A stretch of DNA of 64,000 nucleotides, taken from positions 1 to 64,000 of the forward strand of contig JAUHYD010000004.1 in the NCBI GenBank assembly GCA_030426665.1, read 5' to 3'. Source of the DNA: Bacteroidia bacterium. GTDB lineage: Bacteria > Bacteroidota > Bacteroidia > Chitinophagales > Chitinophagaceae. The notes under the pieces are model-generated. The model did no database searches. It saw only the letters and a list, made by a program, of their open reading frames with translations, and had not been told where the DNA came from. Of the stretch, positions 1 to 9,434 are shown in pieces (position 1 is the first letter of the stretch; each line of letters starts with the position of its first letter). The position numbers and the translations under genes were made by a program.

Positions 1-2035
1 TGCTCAGTGTAGTTGTCAGACCAAGGCATACGTTCATTGTTCCTGTAAGCGCCGAAGGAAGTGGATTTACGGTAACATCATGAGTAGTGAAACAACCCAG
101 CTTTGTATAAGTAATTGTAGTCGTTCCTGCTGTAACGCCCGTCACAATACCAGCGCCGAATACCGTCGCAACGGCCGGCGCGCTGGTACTCCACGTACCT
201 GCCGCTGTAGTAGAAGAAAGTGTAATGTTGGAAGCAACACATACGTTGCTCGAACCGGTTATTGGATTCGGAAGCGGGTTTACCGCCATTGCTGCCGTAC
301 TGAAACAACCATTCGATATCGTATAGGTTATCGTTGCCGTTCCCGAGGCTACACCCGTTACATCGCCGCTGGCTACTACCGTCGCTATACCAACATCGCT
401 GCTGGTCCAGGTACCGGGCGTTACCGTATTGCTCAAGGTTGTAACATCACCCACACATACCGAAGCGGAACCGGTAATAGCCGGTGGTGAACTATTTACC
501 GTCACCACGATGGATGTTGTACATCCGGTAGCGGCCATATATTCTATTGTTGCTGTTCCTGCGGCAACGCCCGTCACTACTCCTGTGGAAGCATCTATGG
601 TTGCCGTTGTCAGGTCATCAGAGCTCCACGTACCGCCTCCGTCGGGATTGCTAAGCGTGGTTGTAAAGCCGGTACAGACCGTTGCGGTACCCGTTATCGC
701 TGAGGGCAACGGGTTTACGGTCACAACTGCAGCACGCATGCACCCGGTTACAAACGAACAAACGATTGTCACGGTATCTGCAGCAACACCCGTTACTAAT
801 CCGGAAGAAGTACCAACCGTAGCTATAGCTGGCGAGACAGATGTCCATGTGCCTGCGGGAGAGCTGGTCAAAGTGGTGCTATTTCCCACACATACTGCTG
901 CAGTGCCCGTTATCGGAGCCGGGATCGGATTAATCGTTATCGAAGTCGGTCGATAGCAACCGCTAGGCATTGTATATGTAATATCTACAGTTCCAACACC
1001 GGTTGCTGTCAATAAACCGGTAGTTGCGTCTATTGACGCCAATGGAGAAGGCGGTGCAATAACCCAGGAACCGCCGGGCAATGGGTTACTATATGTTGCT
1101 GTATCATTCAAACATAATCTTGGTGGGCCTAAAATACCACCGGGAGATGCATTTACCGTTACTTCTGCTTCTGCCTGACAACCGGTAGTAGATAGCTTGT
1201 AGGTGATTAATGACGTTCCTGCCGCAACACCAATCACTAAACCACCCGCACTCACGGTGGCAACAGACTCATTTCCACTTGCCCATATGCCGCCGGAAGG
1301 GCCACTGAAAAGTGACGTACTTAACCCCTCACATACAGATAGAACACCCGTAATCGGCGATGGGTTCGCATTAACGGTAACCGTAGATGTAGAATAGCAT
1401 CCGGATGGCATCGTATAAGTGATAGTTGCCGTGAATGTCGGAGTTGCTGATATCGCCGTCACTTCGCCGGTAGCAGCATCTACCGATGCCACAGTTGGAT
1501 CACTACTACTCCAGGTACCACCCGGTTCGTCATTAATAAAAGAACGTACTTCTGCTTCACAAAAAATCGGATACCCTGAAATTGGTGCCAAAGGATTCAC
1601 AGTGACAATCAACGTCGAGAAACAGCCTGTGGGTACAACAAAGCTAATAACAGCTGTACCTGCCACCTCACCTGTTACAACTCCGGTTGTCGCGTCAACG
1701 GTTGCAATTGAGATGTCCGAACTACGCCATCCGCCTGATGGTGTAGGAGACACCGAAAGCGTTGTGGTCTCACCAACACATACAGAAGGTGTTCCGGTTA
1801 TGGCTGGTGGGATGGGTGGAGGATTAACCGTTATAAGACTCGTAACCTCACATGTCGCAGTTGTATATGTTATTATCGTTGTTCCTGAGGTCAATCCGGT
1901 AACAATACCGGTTCCATCAACGGTTGCCACAGCCGGTGTCGAGCTACTCCACGTACCGCCGGCTAATGAGTTGGATAGCGGCAGCGTTAACCCAACGCAA
2001 GTGCTATGCCCGCCGGTAATCTCCGGACAACTGGT
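1..2035 (-). repeat. Tandem Ig-like coding repeats, about 220 bp period
   Basis: Codons for the GGTW/GTW core of successive repeats fall near 1950, 1730, 1515, 1285, 1063, 845, 627, 408 and 192, so the period is 215-230 bp. The repeats are diverged in sequence but keep the paired Cys (VCxG and xxGC) and the TW and TVN positions. The array continues past the left edge. Confidence 0.8.
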
Positions 2036-2899
2036 TTCAACGGTAAAATTATCAAAGTAAGCTACTTTAGCCAGTGGGTCTGCAACATCAAACGTCACAG
2101 AATAATTGCCGTAAAAACCAAAGTGAGTCATAGCCACCGAAGTGAATTCGGCATCCAAGCTACTACCTTCTGATACGATAACACCCGCAGACGGATCCGC
2201 AAAGCTACTCGGTCCATCGTCTCGAATATACATCGTCCATTGAGCAAAACCCGGTTCATATATCACTCTTACACTTACATAGTTAGTAGGACCGGTAAGC
2301 GCCGCCGTAGAGGTTACCAACGGAGTAACAGTACCCGTGAGACCACCTGTATATTTCATAAACTGTAACTCTCCTGAGCCGTCAGGCTTAAAAGCAACTG
2401 CATAGCCATCTCCTGCACTACGGACGTCTTCATCTGACGCCAACAACACAACCACAGCATTATTGAAACCATCTCCAAAACCCGTTGCAGGCACTCCTGT
2501 ACGCATATTGAATGTCCATGTTATCAACTCTGCACTTGTTGTCATAGTAGAAGAAAACGGAGCAGAATAACCTGCCAGAGGAGCAACGGCAGCAGCAAAC
2601 CCATCATTTACCGTCGTTGGTACAGGGGCTACTGACACCCAGGAGGCCAACTGATTGTCTGTCAAGACAACTGAACTGGCAAAACCACCTATTTGCATAT
2701 CCGCTGCACTTCCAAATGTTCCATCAGTACTTGCGGACGTAATAACAAACGGCAATGCCGGCGTCCCTCCGGGGAACGGATCTATACCACCAATACCCGG
2801 AAAATCATTCGTATAAACAGTAGTTTGAGCGCATACAGGTTGTGTTTTCGCTAATATAACCAACAGGAAAAATGCGGAAAACCTTAACAAATTATTCAT
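1..2899 (-). CDS. Giant Ig-like-repeat surface protein (5' part, runs off left edge)
   Basis: Not in a long plus-strand frame; found by translating the minus strand from ATG at 2899, which stays open for 966 codons to the window edge. An N-terminal signal peptide (MNNLLRFSAFFLLVILA, ending near CAQ) is followed by about 265 residues resembling a lectin/LamG-type sandwich domain (SFxxxMTTSAEL, DGYAVAFKPDGSGEL). From about residue 290 there are nine complete Ig-like (BIG2-type) repeats of 72-77 residues and the start of a tenth. Each has the pattern ITGxxxVCxGxxTTLS, then GTWSSS, VATV, GxVTGVxAGT and ITYTxxxGC. Such proteins are secreted adhesins in Bacteroidota, normally ending in a type IX sorting domain; that end lies outside the window. 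The long plus-strand frames over this gene are antisense shadows caused by its repetitive composition. Function as an adhesin is inferred. Confidence 0.85.
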   Translation of the reverse strand, partial: MNNLLRFSAFFLLVILAKTQPVCAQTTVYTNDFPGIGGIDPFPGGTPALPFVITSASTDGTFGSAADMQIGGFASSVVLTDNQLASWVSVAPVPTTVNDGFAAAVAPLAGYSAPFSSTMTTSAELITWTFNMRTGVPATGFGDGFNNAVVVLLASDEDVRSAGDGYAVAFKPDGSGELQFMKYTGGLTGTVTPLVTSTAALTGPTNYVSVRVIYEPGFAQWTMYIRDDGPSSFADPSAGVIVSEGSSLDAEFTSVAMTHFGFYGNYSVTFDVADPLAKVAYFDNFTVETSCPEITGGHSTCVGLTLPLSNSLAGGTWSSSTPAVATVDGTGIVTGLTSGTTIITYTTATCEVTSLITVNPPPIPPAITGTPSVCVGETTTLSVSPTPSGGWRSSDISIATVDATTGVVTGEVAGTAVISFVVPTGCFSTLIVTVNPLAPISGYPIFCEAEVRSFINDEPGGTWSSSDPTVASVDAATGEVTAISATPTFTATITYTMPSGCYSTSTVTVNANPSPITGVLSVCEGLSTSLFSGPSGGIWASGNESVATVSAGGLVIGVAAGTSLITYKLSTTGCQAEAEVTVNASPGGILGPPRLCLNDTATYSNPLPGGSWVIAPPSPLASIDATTGLLTATGVGTVDITYTMPSGCYRPTSITINPIPAPITGTAAVCVGNSTTLTSSPAGTWTSVSPAIATVGTSSGLVTGVAADTVTIVCSFVTGCMRAAVVTVNPLPSAITGTATVCTGFTTTLSNPDGGGTWSSDDLTTATIDASTGVVTGVAAGTATIEYMAATGCTTSIVVTVNSSPPAITGSASVCVGDVTTLSNTVTPGTWTSSDVGIATVVASGDVTGVASGTATITYTISNGCFSTAAMAVNPLPNPITGSSNVCVASNITLSSTTAAGTWSTSAPAVATVFGAGIVTGVTAGTTTITYTKLGCFTTHDVTVNPLPSALTGTMNVCLGLTTTLS

Positions 2900-3008
2900 A
2901 ATAAAAAGTATATCTATATTAAGAAATAGCAAGGTAAGAATTTCTCCAACATTTTACAAAAATTTAAGGTCGGTAAAACATTCGAATATTCAGGCCGAAA
3001 TAACCCAA

Positions 3009-4931
3009 TCAGGAAACCATTTCATGCCATCTTCCGAAACACAAAACTCGCCATGGCATGAAGCTAAACTCTTCTGCACCGGAGATAATTGCATTGACAT
3101 GATTGGTAGTTGCAGTCGGGTTGATTAGCAAGCCGTTAAACCGCTTGCAGGTATCTGCTACCCCCTGCGAAAACCATTCTTTACCTTCGCCTTTGAGCCA
3201 TACCTCTTCCGGAGTTACAAAGCCCATTTTGTCTTTTCGACCTGAAATAGCCGGTGGTAAAATGTCTTGCATGGCAGTTCGCAAAATGGTTTTTCTCACG
3301 CCTTTATTATATACATAGCGAGCAGGGAGCCCTGCGGTAAACTCTACCAGACGAAAGTCCATAAAGGGGGTTCTGGACTCTACGCTCCACGCCATCGAAT
3401 TTCTGTCTTCGTAGCGCAACAAAGCTGGCAACGGCTCCATGGTTAATTGACGACGTAGGTTTTCCTGCAAGCTATGTGCAGGCTGTTCATGCATCACCGA
3501 TGGCTGGGCAGAAATCAACCAATCTGCCATCGGAACCGGCAACTTTTTGCCGGAAACAAGCTTGAAGGCATTCAATAAAAACCCTATCGGCCAGCGCCCT
3601 TTTTCCTTCTTATAATAAAGTGCTTCGTCTAAAAGTGCCAAAAATCTGGCTTTCTTTAGAAGACCCGTATAAAACGGCACGTCATTGCCGCCATAGCCTG
3701 CCAACTGCTCATCTGCCCCTTGTCCATCTACCATAACTTTCAGACCGGCTCGGTGACATTCCTTAAACACAGACCATTGACTAAACTGCGATGTATTGCC
3801 GTTGGGCTCATCCTGATGCCAGATAAAATCAGAAAACTCATCTTTAAGCTGAGCAAATGAAGGAAAAGTACGATGCGATGTTGCGTGCGTCTTTTTGATT
3901 ACCTCCTGAGCAAATTTCCATTCGTCATATCGCAAGTCTTCATAACATGCTGTTACCGTTTCCTGACCCGCCGTTTCGCCCCGCTCACTAAGCAAGTCGG
4001 CAACTATGCACACAATACTGGACGAATCTAAGCCACCCGAGAGGCAGGAACCTACCGGAACATCAGATCGCAACCTTACGTTAACCGCATCAATCAGCAA
4101 TCGCTTCAACTCGTCCGACGCTTCTTCATAGCTACCTGACCATGTTTTAGGCTGCAATTCGTACCACGGGTGTATTGAAAAGTCATGCGCTGTTCCTTCC
4201 AGACTCATTTTCAGGTAGTGTCCCTGTGGCAAATGCCTGATATGACTATCGAAAGTGGCATCCGACGTATCAACTGCTGCTGCTGCGAGATATTGTCTGG
4301 CAGCTTGCTCATTCATTGTAAGACTATAACCGGGAGCCGTACGAATCTGCTTAATTTCTGATGCCAGATACAAAGAGTCTGCACTTTTATAATAGAATAA
4401 GGGCTTTACTCCAAATCTGTCCCGTACAGCATACAACTCCTTTTTGCGATAATCCAATATCACAAATGCGAACATTCCGTTGAATTTCTGCAGACAGGCA
4501 ACACCCCACTGCTCCCACGCATGCAGTATCACCTCGGTATCGGTACGGGTCAGGAAGTTATGCCCGAGCCCCTCCAACTCCGACTTTATTTCGGGATAAT
4601 TGTATATTTCTCCGTTAAATGTGATTGCTAATCCTGCTTTATCATACTGCATAGGCTGATGCCCCGCCGGTGACAAATCAAGTATAGAAAGCCGCCTGTG
4701 ACCGAAACCCACCTTAAACTTTTGACCCGGCCGGAGCGTTTCGTAACCCCAGTGCTGTGTGGTAGCTGCAGCAGTATCACTCCCTGCCCATATTTTCGGG
4801 TCTTCTCCCGGCACCCACGTCAGCAGCCCTTCATCATCTGGTCCCCGATGCCGGATAATGCTGCAAGCTGCCAGCAGATTTTCAGATGCTGAATATGTTC
4901 CTGAATTAACTATCGTGAGAATACCACACAT
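3009..4931 (-). CDS. asnB: Asparagine synthase (glutamine-hydrolyzing)
   Basis: Class II glutamine amidotransferase fused to an ATP-dependent asparagine synthase, 640 residues, a usual length for the family. The protein starts MCGI, so Cys2 is available as the N-terminal glutaminase nucleophile after Met removal; GHRRLSILDLSPAGHQP and NGEIYN are typical glutaminase-domain signatures. The synthase domain has the PP-loop SGGLDSSSI near residue 297 and later DGQGADEQLAGYGG and RTPFMDFRLVEF. It converts aspartate to asparagine, but members beside glycosyltransferase genes often amidate uronic acids or other surface-sugar precursors. Here it is divergent from a nucleotidyltransferase and a GT4 gene, so a surface polysaccharide role is possible. 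Substrate is not decided by the sequence. Confidence 0.93.
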   Translation of the reverse strand: MCGILTIVNSGTYSASENLLAACSIIRHRGPDDEGLLTWVPGEDPKIWAGSDTAAATTQHWGYETLRPGQKFKVGFGHRRLSILDLSPAGHQPMQYDKAGLAITFNGEIYNYPEIKSELEGLGHNFLTRTDTEVILHAWEQWGVACLQKFNGMFAFVILDYRKKELYAVRDRFGVKPLFYYKSADSLYLASEIKQIRTAPGYSLTMNEQAARQYLAAAAVDTSDATFDSHIRHLPQGHYLKMSLEGTAHDFSIHPWYELQPKTWSGSYEEASDELKRLLIDAVNVRLRSDVPVGSCLSGGLDSSSIVCIVADLLSERGETAGQETVTACYEDLRYDEWKFAQEVIKKTHATSHRTFPSFAQLKDEFSDFIWHQDEPNGNTSQFSQWSVFKECHRAGLKVMVDGQGADEQLAGYGGNDVPFYTGLLKKARFLALLDEALYYKKEKGRWPIGFLLNAFKLVSGKKLPVPMADWLISAQPSVMHEQPAHSLQENLRRQLTMEPLPALLRYEDRNSMAWSVESRTPFMDFRLVEFTAGLPARYVYNKGVRKTILRTAMQDILPPAISGRKDKMGFVTPEEVWLKGEGKEWFSQGVADTCKRFNGLLINPTATTNHVNAIISGAEEFSFMPWRVLCFGRWHEMVS

Positions 4932-5100
4932 GTATAACCTGTTTTCTGAGGCTGAATTTACTGCTTATTTCCATAAATATAGGATAAAGGCAGTCGATGT
5001 GCATATAAGTCATCTTTGTTCCTCATTATCTCTGCCACAGAGTATAATTAACTAACAGTTATAGCCCGGTATTAAATTCCAATATCCGACAACTACTTTC

Positions 5101-5108
5101 TACATTTG
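5101..5108 (+). promoter_or_regulatory. -7 box TACATTTG
   Basis: Exact match to the Bacteroidota -7 consensus TAnnTTTG, 33 bp before the ATG of the nucleotidyltransferase gene. No clear -33 TTG is seen at the right distance. Confidence 0.5.
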
Positions 5109-5141
5109 CAGCATCATATACTATTATCTGCTTTATAAATT

Positions 5142-5840
5142 ATGGAAGTAATAATACTCGCAGGCGGACTTGGAACACGATTACAGGGGGTGATCGGAGC
5201 ATATCCAAAATGTATGGCACCGGTAAACGAACGCCCTTTTCTTGCATATATATTTGACTACCTGAGCAAACAATCGGTTACCAGAGTAATTCTCTCGCTA
5301 GGGTATAAGCATGAAGTAGTAACGGAGTGGCTCGATAAACAAGACCTGCCTTTTGTGGTAGACTACGTCGTAGAGCACCATCCCCTTGGTACCGGAGGAG
5401 GGATACAGCTCGCAATGAAAGAAGCAGTGACCGACAATGTATTCGTCATTAATGGCGATACTATGTTTATGGTGAACCTGAAAACAGAGATGGATTTTCA
5501 TCACTTTTGCCGCGCAGATACAACCCTCGCACTTAAAAAAATGACCAACTTCGACCGTTATGGTATCGTGAATACCAATATGACCCGCTGCATTACTTCC
5601 TTCGAAGAAAAACAACATAAGGAAACCGGGTATATAAACGGTGGGGTATATATTATAAATTCCAGAGCCTTCTTCTCTAAGCATTTACCGGAAAAGTTCT
5701 CTTTTGAGAAAGATTATCTGGAACGCTATGCCGAAGATGGACGCTTTTATGGGTTTCTGGCAGAGGATTATTTCATTGATATAGGCATTCCGGAAGACTA
5801 TACGCAGGCGCAGAGCGATTTTAAAACTATATTTTCATGA
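5142..5840 (+). CDS. Sugar-phosphate nucleotidyltransferase (HddC/RmlA-like)
   Basis: A 232-residue NTP-transferase domain protein. It opens with MEVIILAGGLGTRL, the nucleotide-binding G-x-G-T-R-L loop, followed by AYPKCMAPVNERPFL with the Lys that contacts the phosphate, and VINGDTMF near residue 108 with the metal-binding Asp. GINxGVYI-like NGGVYI and FIDIGIPEDY complete the fold. The PKCMAPVNxRPFLxY pattern is closest, from memory, to D-glycero-D-manno-heptose 1-phosphate guanylyltransferase (HddC), which makes GDP-heptose for surface glycans; mannose- or glucose-1-phosphate is also possible. The next gene, a glycosyltransferase, overlaps its stop by four bases (ATGA), so they are co-translated and probably act in one pathway. 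Confidence 0.88.
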   Translation: MEVIILAGGLGTRLQGVIGAYPKCMAPVNERPFLAYIFDYLSKQSVTRVILSLGYKHEVVTEWLDKQDLPFVVDYVVEHHPLGTGGGIQLAMKEAVTDNVFVINGDTMFMVNLKTEMDFHHFCRADTTLALKKMTNFDRYGIVNTNMTRCITSFEEKQHKETGYINGGVYIINSRAFFSKHLPEKFSFEKDYLERYAEDGRFYGFLAEDYFIDIGIPEDYTQAQSDFKTIFS

Positions 5841-6967
5841 AAATTGCAATTTTAGGTACGGCTCATCCTCTTCGTGGCGGACTTGCGGCCTTCAACGAAC
5901 GCCTGGCCTACCAGCTGCAAGAGCAGGGACATGAAGTTACGATTTGGTCTTTCTCGCTGCAGTACCCTTCCTTCCTGTTTCCCGGCAAGACTCAGTTTAC
6001 TGATGAAGCGCCGCCCAAAGGGCTGAAAATACTCACAACCGTAAACTCCGTAAACCCTGCCAACTGGATAAGCGTCGGCAGTGAGATGAACAAGCAACAA
6101 TACGACCTGATAATAGTTAAGTATTGGTTACCCTTTATGGGTCCTGCATTCGGAACAATATTGAGAAGGGCAAAGAAAAACGGCAATACCCGTGTACTGT
6201 GTATAGTAGACAATATTATCCCCCACGAAAGCCGACCGGGCGACAAGCAGTTTACCAACTACTTTATTAAAGCTGTGGATGCGTTTGTAACCATGAGCAA
6301 GGACGTGCTGAAAGATGTAAAAACTTTTACAGACAAACCCGCACACTTCACGCCCCATCCTATCTATGACAGCTATGATGCTGCCGTAAGCAAAGAAGAC
6401 GCCTGCAAAAAACTACACCTCGACCTAAGTAAAAAATACATTCTGTTTTTTGGATTCATACGGGAGTACAAAGGCCTCGATTGGCTGCTCGAAGCAATGG
6501 CTGATAAGCGCATTGCGGCTGCAGGCATAGAACTCATAGTAGCAGGAGAGTACTACAACAAAGATGTAGAAGCCACCAATAATGACATCATAGCCCGAAA
6601 CAACCTAAAATCTCGGGTTCACCTGACAACAGATTTTGTACCCAATAGCGAAGTGCGGTACTTCTTTAGCGCGGCCGATCTCGTGGTGCAACCCTATAAA
6701 CACGCTACCCAAAGCGGTATTACCCAGATTGCCTTCCACTTTGAGAAACCGATGGTAGTAACCAATGTCGGCGGGCTGGCAGAAGTAGTACCCGATGGGA
6801 AAGTAGGCTTTGTTGCCGAACCCAATCCCAAGGCTATCGCCGACGCTATTCTGAAATTCTACGAACCAAACTCCCTACCTAATCTCGAAGCCAACATACT
6901 TGCTGAGAAAAAGAAATACTCATGGGATACATTTACTGAGGTGATGATGAAAGCGGTGGGTGTGTAG
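5837..6967 (+). CDS. Glycosyltransferase family 4
   Basis: A 376-residue GT-B fold protein. The N-terminal acceptor domain begins MKIAILGTAHPLRGGLAAFNERLAYQL, with the glycine-rich loop typical of GT4. The C-terminal nucleotide-sugar half contains KKYILFFGFIREYKGLDWLL and HATQSGITQIAFHFEKPMVV, then the conserved NVGGLAEVVPDGKVGFV region that binds the donor. It would transfer a sugar from an activated donor to a surface glycan on the cytoplasmic face of the inner membrane; the sugar is unknown. The start overlaps the stop of the nucleotidyltransferase. After its stop there is a gap of about 600 bp and no obvious terminator. Confidence 0.92.
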   Translation: MKIAILGTAHPLRGGLAAFNERLAYQLQEQGHEVTIWSFSLQYPSFLFPGKTQFTDEAPPKGLKILTTVNSVNPANWISVGSEMNKQQYDLIIVKYWLPFMGPAFGTILRRAKKNGNTRVLCIVDNIIPHESRPGDKQFTNYFIKAVDAFVTMSKDVLKDVKTFTDKPAHFTPHPIYDSYDAAVSKEDACKKLHLDLSKKYILFFGFIREYKGLDWLLEAMADKRIAAAGIELIVAGEYYNKDVEATNNDIIARNNLKSRVHLTTDFVPNSEVRYFFSAADLVVQPYKHATQSGITQIAFHFEKPMVVTNVGGLAEVVPDGKVGFVAEPNPKAIADAILKFYEPNSLPNLEANILAEKKKYSWDTFTEVMMKAVGV

Positions 6968-7585
6968 AGGGGGTACTAAATTATGTATTTCGCTTGTCGC
7001 TCTAAGGTAGCCTGTCAAACTAAGTTCGTTTAGTCTGTCATCCTGAGTAATCAATATGGCGCGCTCAAGTACTTTGAAAATGACTTAATGAGTAGCTACT
7101 GCAGCACGCCCCCCTTTCAGGGGTGGGGGTAGGTTCAAATTCAGTAAAAAGACACCTTTCACGGGGAGCCTGAGTTTAAACTGTGGAATCGAAGTGCCGA
7201 AGGGAACTGTCATTGGCAGCCCCGCCGAAGGGTGGCAGTGTGCGGTGGCAAGGCTGGCACACGATGAGAGCATAAACAATTAGAAAGTATTTTAAAATAT
7301 TGTGTCTAAACCGAGTCTCCGTGCGTGACAGGACAGGGAGAGCATGCAGGGACTCGGTGACAAGGGAAGGGTACTTCGCCAACTTCAACGAGCCTAAGGC
7401 AAATGGCTCGTATAAAGCATACATAACGTGCGCTTATCGCTCTGCGAGGTAAGTACAAATTGACTTGAGCAACACCTACCGAATATTATTTTAAATTTAT
7501 ACTATGCTATCAAGTTTCATTTATGCATCACAACTTCAAAGTGTTTATTGAAAAATAAATTTTAGACCATTTTGCCATATTAACT
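6968..7585. other. 618-bp gap without a convincing gene
   Basis: Minus-strand frames here (7085-7279, 7176-7424) lack start context and family features, so they are not called. The stretch has a GC-rich part (7110-7260), a weak inverted pair of CCGAGTC at 7311-7317 with GACTCGG at 7349-7355, and a 16-bp block at 7304-7319 that recurs with one mismatch at 9285-9300. It reads like degraded or repetitive intergenic DNA at the left border of an accessory stretch. Confidence 0.5.
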
Positions 7586-8581
7586 ATGCCCATGAAATCA
7601 TTAAAGAAAACACACTGGAAGGCGTTACTCTATGGAATTGCTTATGGACTGGCATCAAGAGCAATTTTTGCTCTTGAAGACTTTAGTCATGACAGTCCCT
7701 TACTCCCTACATACGGGCTCATGACAATATCATTTATGTTTATTGTTCCATTTGTGGTCGGATTAATTACCGCCTATCGCAACGATACGGTTACAAGTTC
7801 ACTGAAAATTGTAGGTTTAATAATGCCATTTTTTGCCATTGTCGGACTGATCGGCATTTCAGTCATATTTGGGTGGGAGGGAATAATATGTGCTTTAATG
7901 GCTTTTCCTGTTTTTCTATTTATGGCACTTTTGGGTAGTTTTATAGGAGTTCGAATATTTAAGAGAAATAAAAGCAACCTGTATGTTACCGGATTTGCTT
8001 TACTTCCGTTTTTGTTTGCACCAATTGAAAACCAATTACAATTAGGCGACAAAGTATTTTCCGAACACACCACTATTGAAATAAATGCCAATGCTGAAAA
8101 TGTTTGGAACAACATAACCCGGGTGAGGTATATATCAGAAAAAGAAAATGGCAATTCACTATTTCGGTTATTGGGCTTTCCAAGACCAATTAAAGCAGAA
8201 CTTGATACTGTTGCCGTAGGCGGTATCAGAAAAGCAATATTTGCGCGAGGTCTGTTTTTTACCGAAACCGTCACTCAGATGGAGCCACTGAAAGTACTAG
8301 CCTTTAGTATCGATGCAGACCCCGGATCTATTCCTCCAAAAGCGTTAGACGAACACGTTATGGTCGGCGGTAAATTCTTTGATGTTTTAGAAGGAAAGTA
8401 CAAAATAGAAGAAATACAGGAAAATAGAGTTAGACTGCACCTTACTTCAGAATTCAGACTTTCGACAAATTTCAATTTCTATAGCGGATTATGGAGCAAA
8501 CTAATAATGAGAGATATTCAAGAAAATATTTTAGAAATAATCAAGCACAGGAGTGAAACTGATGAAAAAAATAATCAGTAA
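7586..8581 (+). CDS. Membrane protein with C-terminal SRPBCC (START-like) domain
   Basis: A 331-residue protein with two parts. Residues 1 to about 155 form four or five hydrophobic segments (for example WKALLYGIAYGLASRAIF and TYGLMTISFMFIVPFVVGL). Residues about 160-320 resemble a polyketide-cyclase/SRPBCC hydrophobic-pocket domain: TTIEINANAENVWNNITRV is the usual beta1-alpha1 opening and GLWSKLIMRDIQENILEIIK the long closing helix. SRPBCC domains bind small hydrophobic ligands; the membrane domain suggests the pocket faces a bilayer-linked substrate. No specific reaction can be named. It stands alone between long gaps in an accessory-looking stretch. An in-frame ATG two codons later (7592) is an alternative start. 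Confidence 0.75.
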   Translation: MPMKSLKKTHWKALLYGIAYGLASRAIFALEDFSHDSPLLPTYGLMTISFMFIVPFVVGLITAYRNDTVTSSLKIVGLIMPFFAIVGLIGISVIFGWEGIICALMAFPVFLFMALLGSFIGVRIFKRNKSNLYVTGFALLPFLFAPIENQLQLGDKVFSEHTTIEINANAENVWNNITRVRYISEKENGNSLFRLLGFPRPIKAELDTVAVGGIRKAIFARGLFFTETVTQMEPLKVLAFSIDADPGSIPPKALDEHVMVGGKFFDVLEGKYKIEEIQENRVRLHLTSEFRLSTNFNFYSGLWSKLIMRDIQENILEIIKHRSETDEKNNQ

Positions 8582-8610
8582 ATCTTTTAGTTTCCCTCAA
8601 CAGTTTCACA

Positions 8611-9246
8611 CTAATATTCATGCCAGGCCAACGTTAATAATGTTACGTTAGCATTCTTTAAGAATGTATGTAAATCAGTTTTCCTTGTTGCTTTATCGTT
8701 TGTTAATTCAAGAAAGTACGCATCGTCACCTAGCACATATAAAAGTGGCGGTTGTCGAGGATATGATTCCGCATAAAACTTAAAGCGTCGTTCTGTAGGT
8801 TTACTCTTGACGTTTGTTAATAATTCAAAACCACCAATGAAAACTGTTTTCCCTTTCCACCCCCAAATATCCCATTTATTCTTCGCTGTATCTGTTGCTA
8901 TAAGGTTATTTCCTGAGTACAAAGTCTGTCCTGATACTAAACCTGAAGTAAAAATTTCTTTAAAGTCACTCGACTTATCATAAAGATATACTCGTATACT
9001 GTCGAACTGAATAAAAGTATAGTTATGAATTGTGTCTGATGTAATGGTGCCGAGATACTTTGGGGGTGGTTTAGTACTATCTCGATAATTAAATACAGAT
9101 TGATTTCTTTTAGCCTCTGCTACCGCTAACTTCTTATATACCCTATTCCTTACTTTCTCACCATCCTCAGTTAATGCGCTTTCCCAGCGGTACCCACAAG
9201 ACTGCATCAGCAAACAAAAAACAAAAATAATTATGTATATCCGCAC
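8611..9246 (-). CDS. Hypothetical lipoprotein
   Basis: A 211-residue orphan starting with GTG at 9246; no in-frame ATG precedes the signal peptide. The N-terminus IYIIIFVFCLLMQSCGYR is a lipoprotein signal peptide with Cys about residue 17, so the protein should be lipid-anchored in the envelope. The mature part has no motif I recognise; it is rich in Thr, Lys and Tyr and probably mostly beta strand (KYLGTITSDTIHNYTFIQF, IRVYLYDKS). It converges on the SRPBCC gene with only 29 bp between stops. No function is proposed. Confidence 0.65.
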   Translation of the reverse strand: MRIYIIIFVFCLLMQSCGYRWESALTEDGEKVRNRVYKKLAVAEAKRNQSVFNYRDSTKPPPKYLGTITSDTIHNYTFIQFDSIRVYLYDKSSDFKEIFTSGLVSGQTLYSGNNLIATDTAKNKWDIWGWKGKTVFIGGFELLTNVKSKPTERRFKFYAESYPRQPPLLYVLGDDAYFLELTNDKATRKTDLHTFLKNANVTLLTLAWHEY

Positions 9247-9342
9247 AATCTTATGGGCTTTATTGTAATAAAGATAATATTATTGTCTAAACTGAGTCTC
9301 TTGCTAGCTATGGGCCGAGGAACCCGCTCGGTCCATACCCCC

Positions 9343-9377
9343 GCTAAGCGTAGTCTAATAAAAGTTTGGCGTATGTC
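9343..9377 (+). repeat. Truncated copy A of the 93-bp structured repeat
   Basis: These 35 bases are identical to 11069-11103 (start of copy C) and then the match stops. The copy contains the CGTAGTC arm and the GGCG arm but lacks their partners, so it cannot fold as the full element does. It lies between two minus-strand lipoprotein genes. Confidence 0.85.
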
Positions 9378-9434
9378 TATCATAAAATTACAACAGCTCG
9401 ACAAACACAAAACACTTTGGAGGACACCCGCCCC

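Noticed and set aside
80-2060. Several plus-strand frames over the first adhesin (80-490, 429-956, 1419-2060)
   Set aside because: They are antisense to a 966-codon minus-strand frame with a signal peptide and regular Ig-like repeats; the repeats' codon bias keeps the antisense open.
7291-7360. Possible group II intron or retron fragment near a GTGCGTGAC sequence
   Set aside because: No domain V/VI-like hairpin, no reverse transcriptase, and the only stem is a 7-bp CCGAGTC pair.
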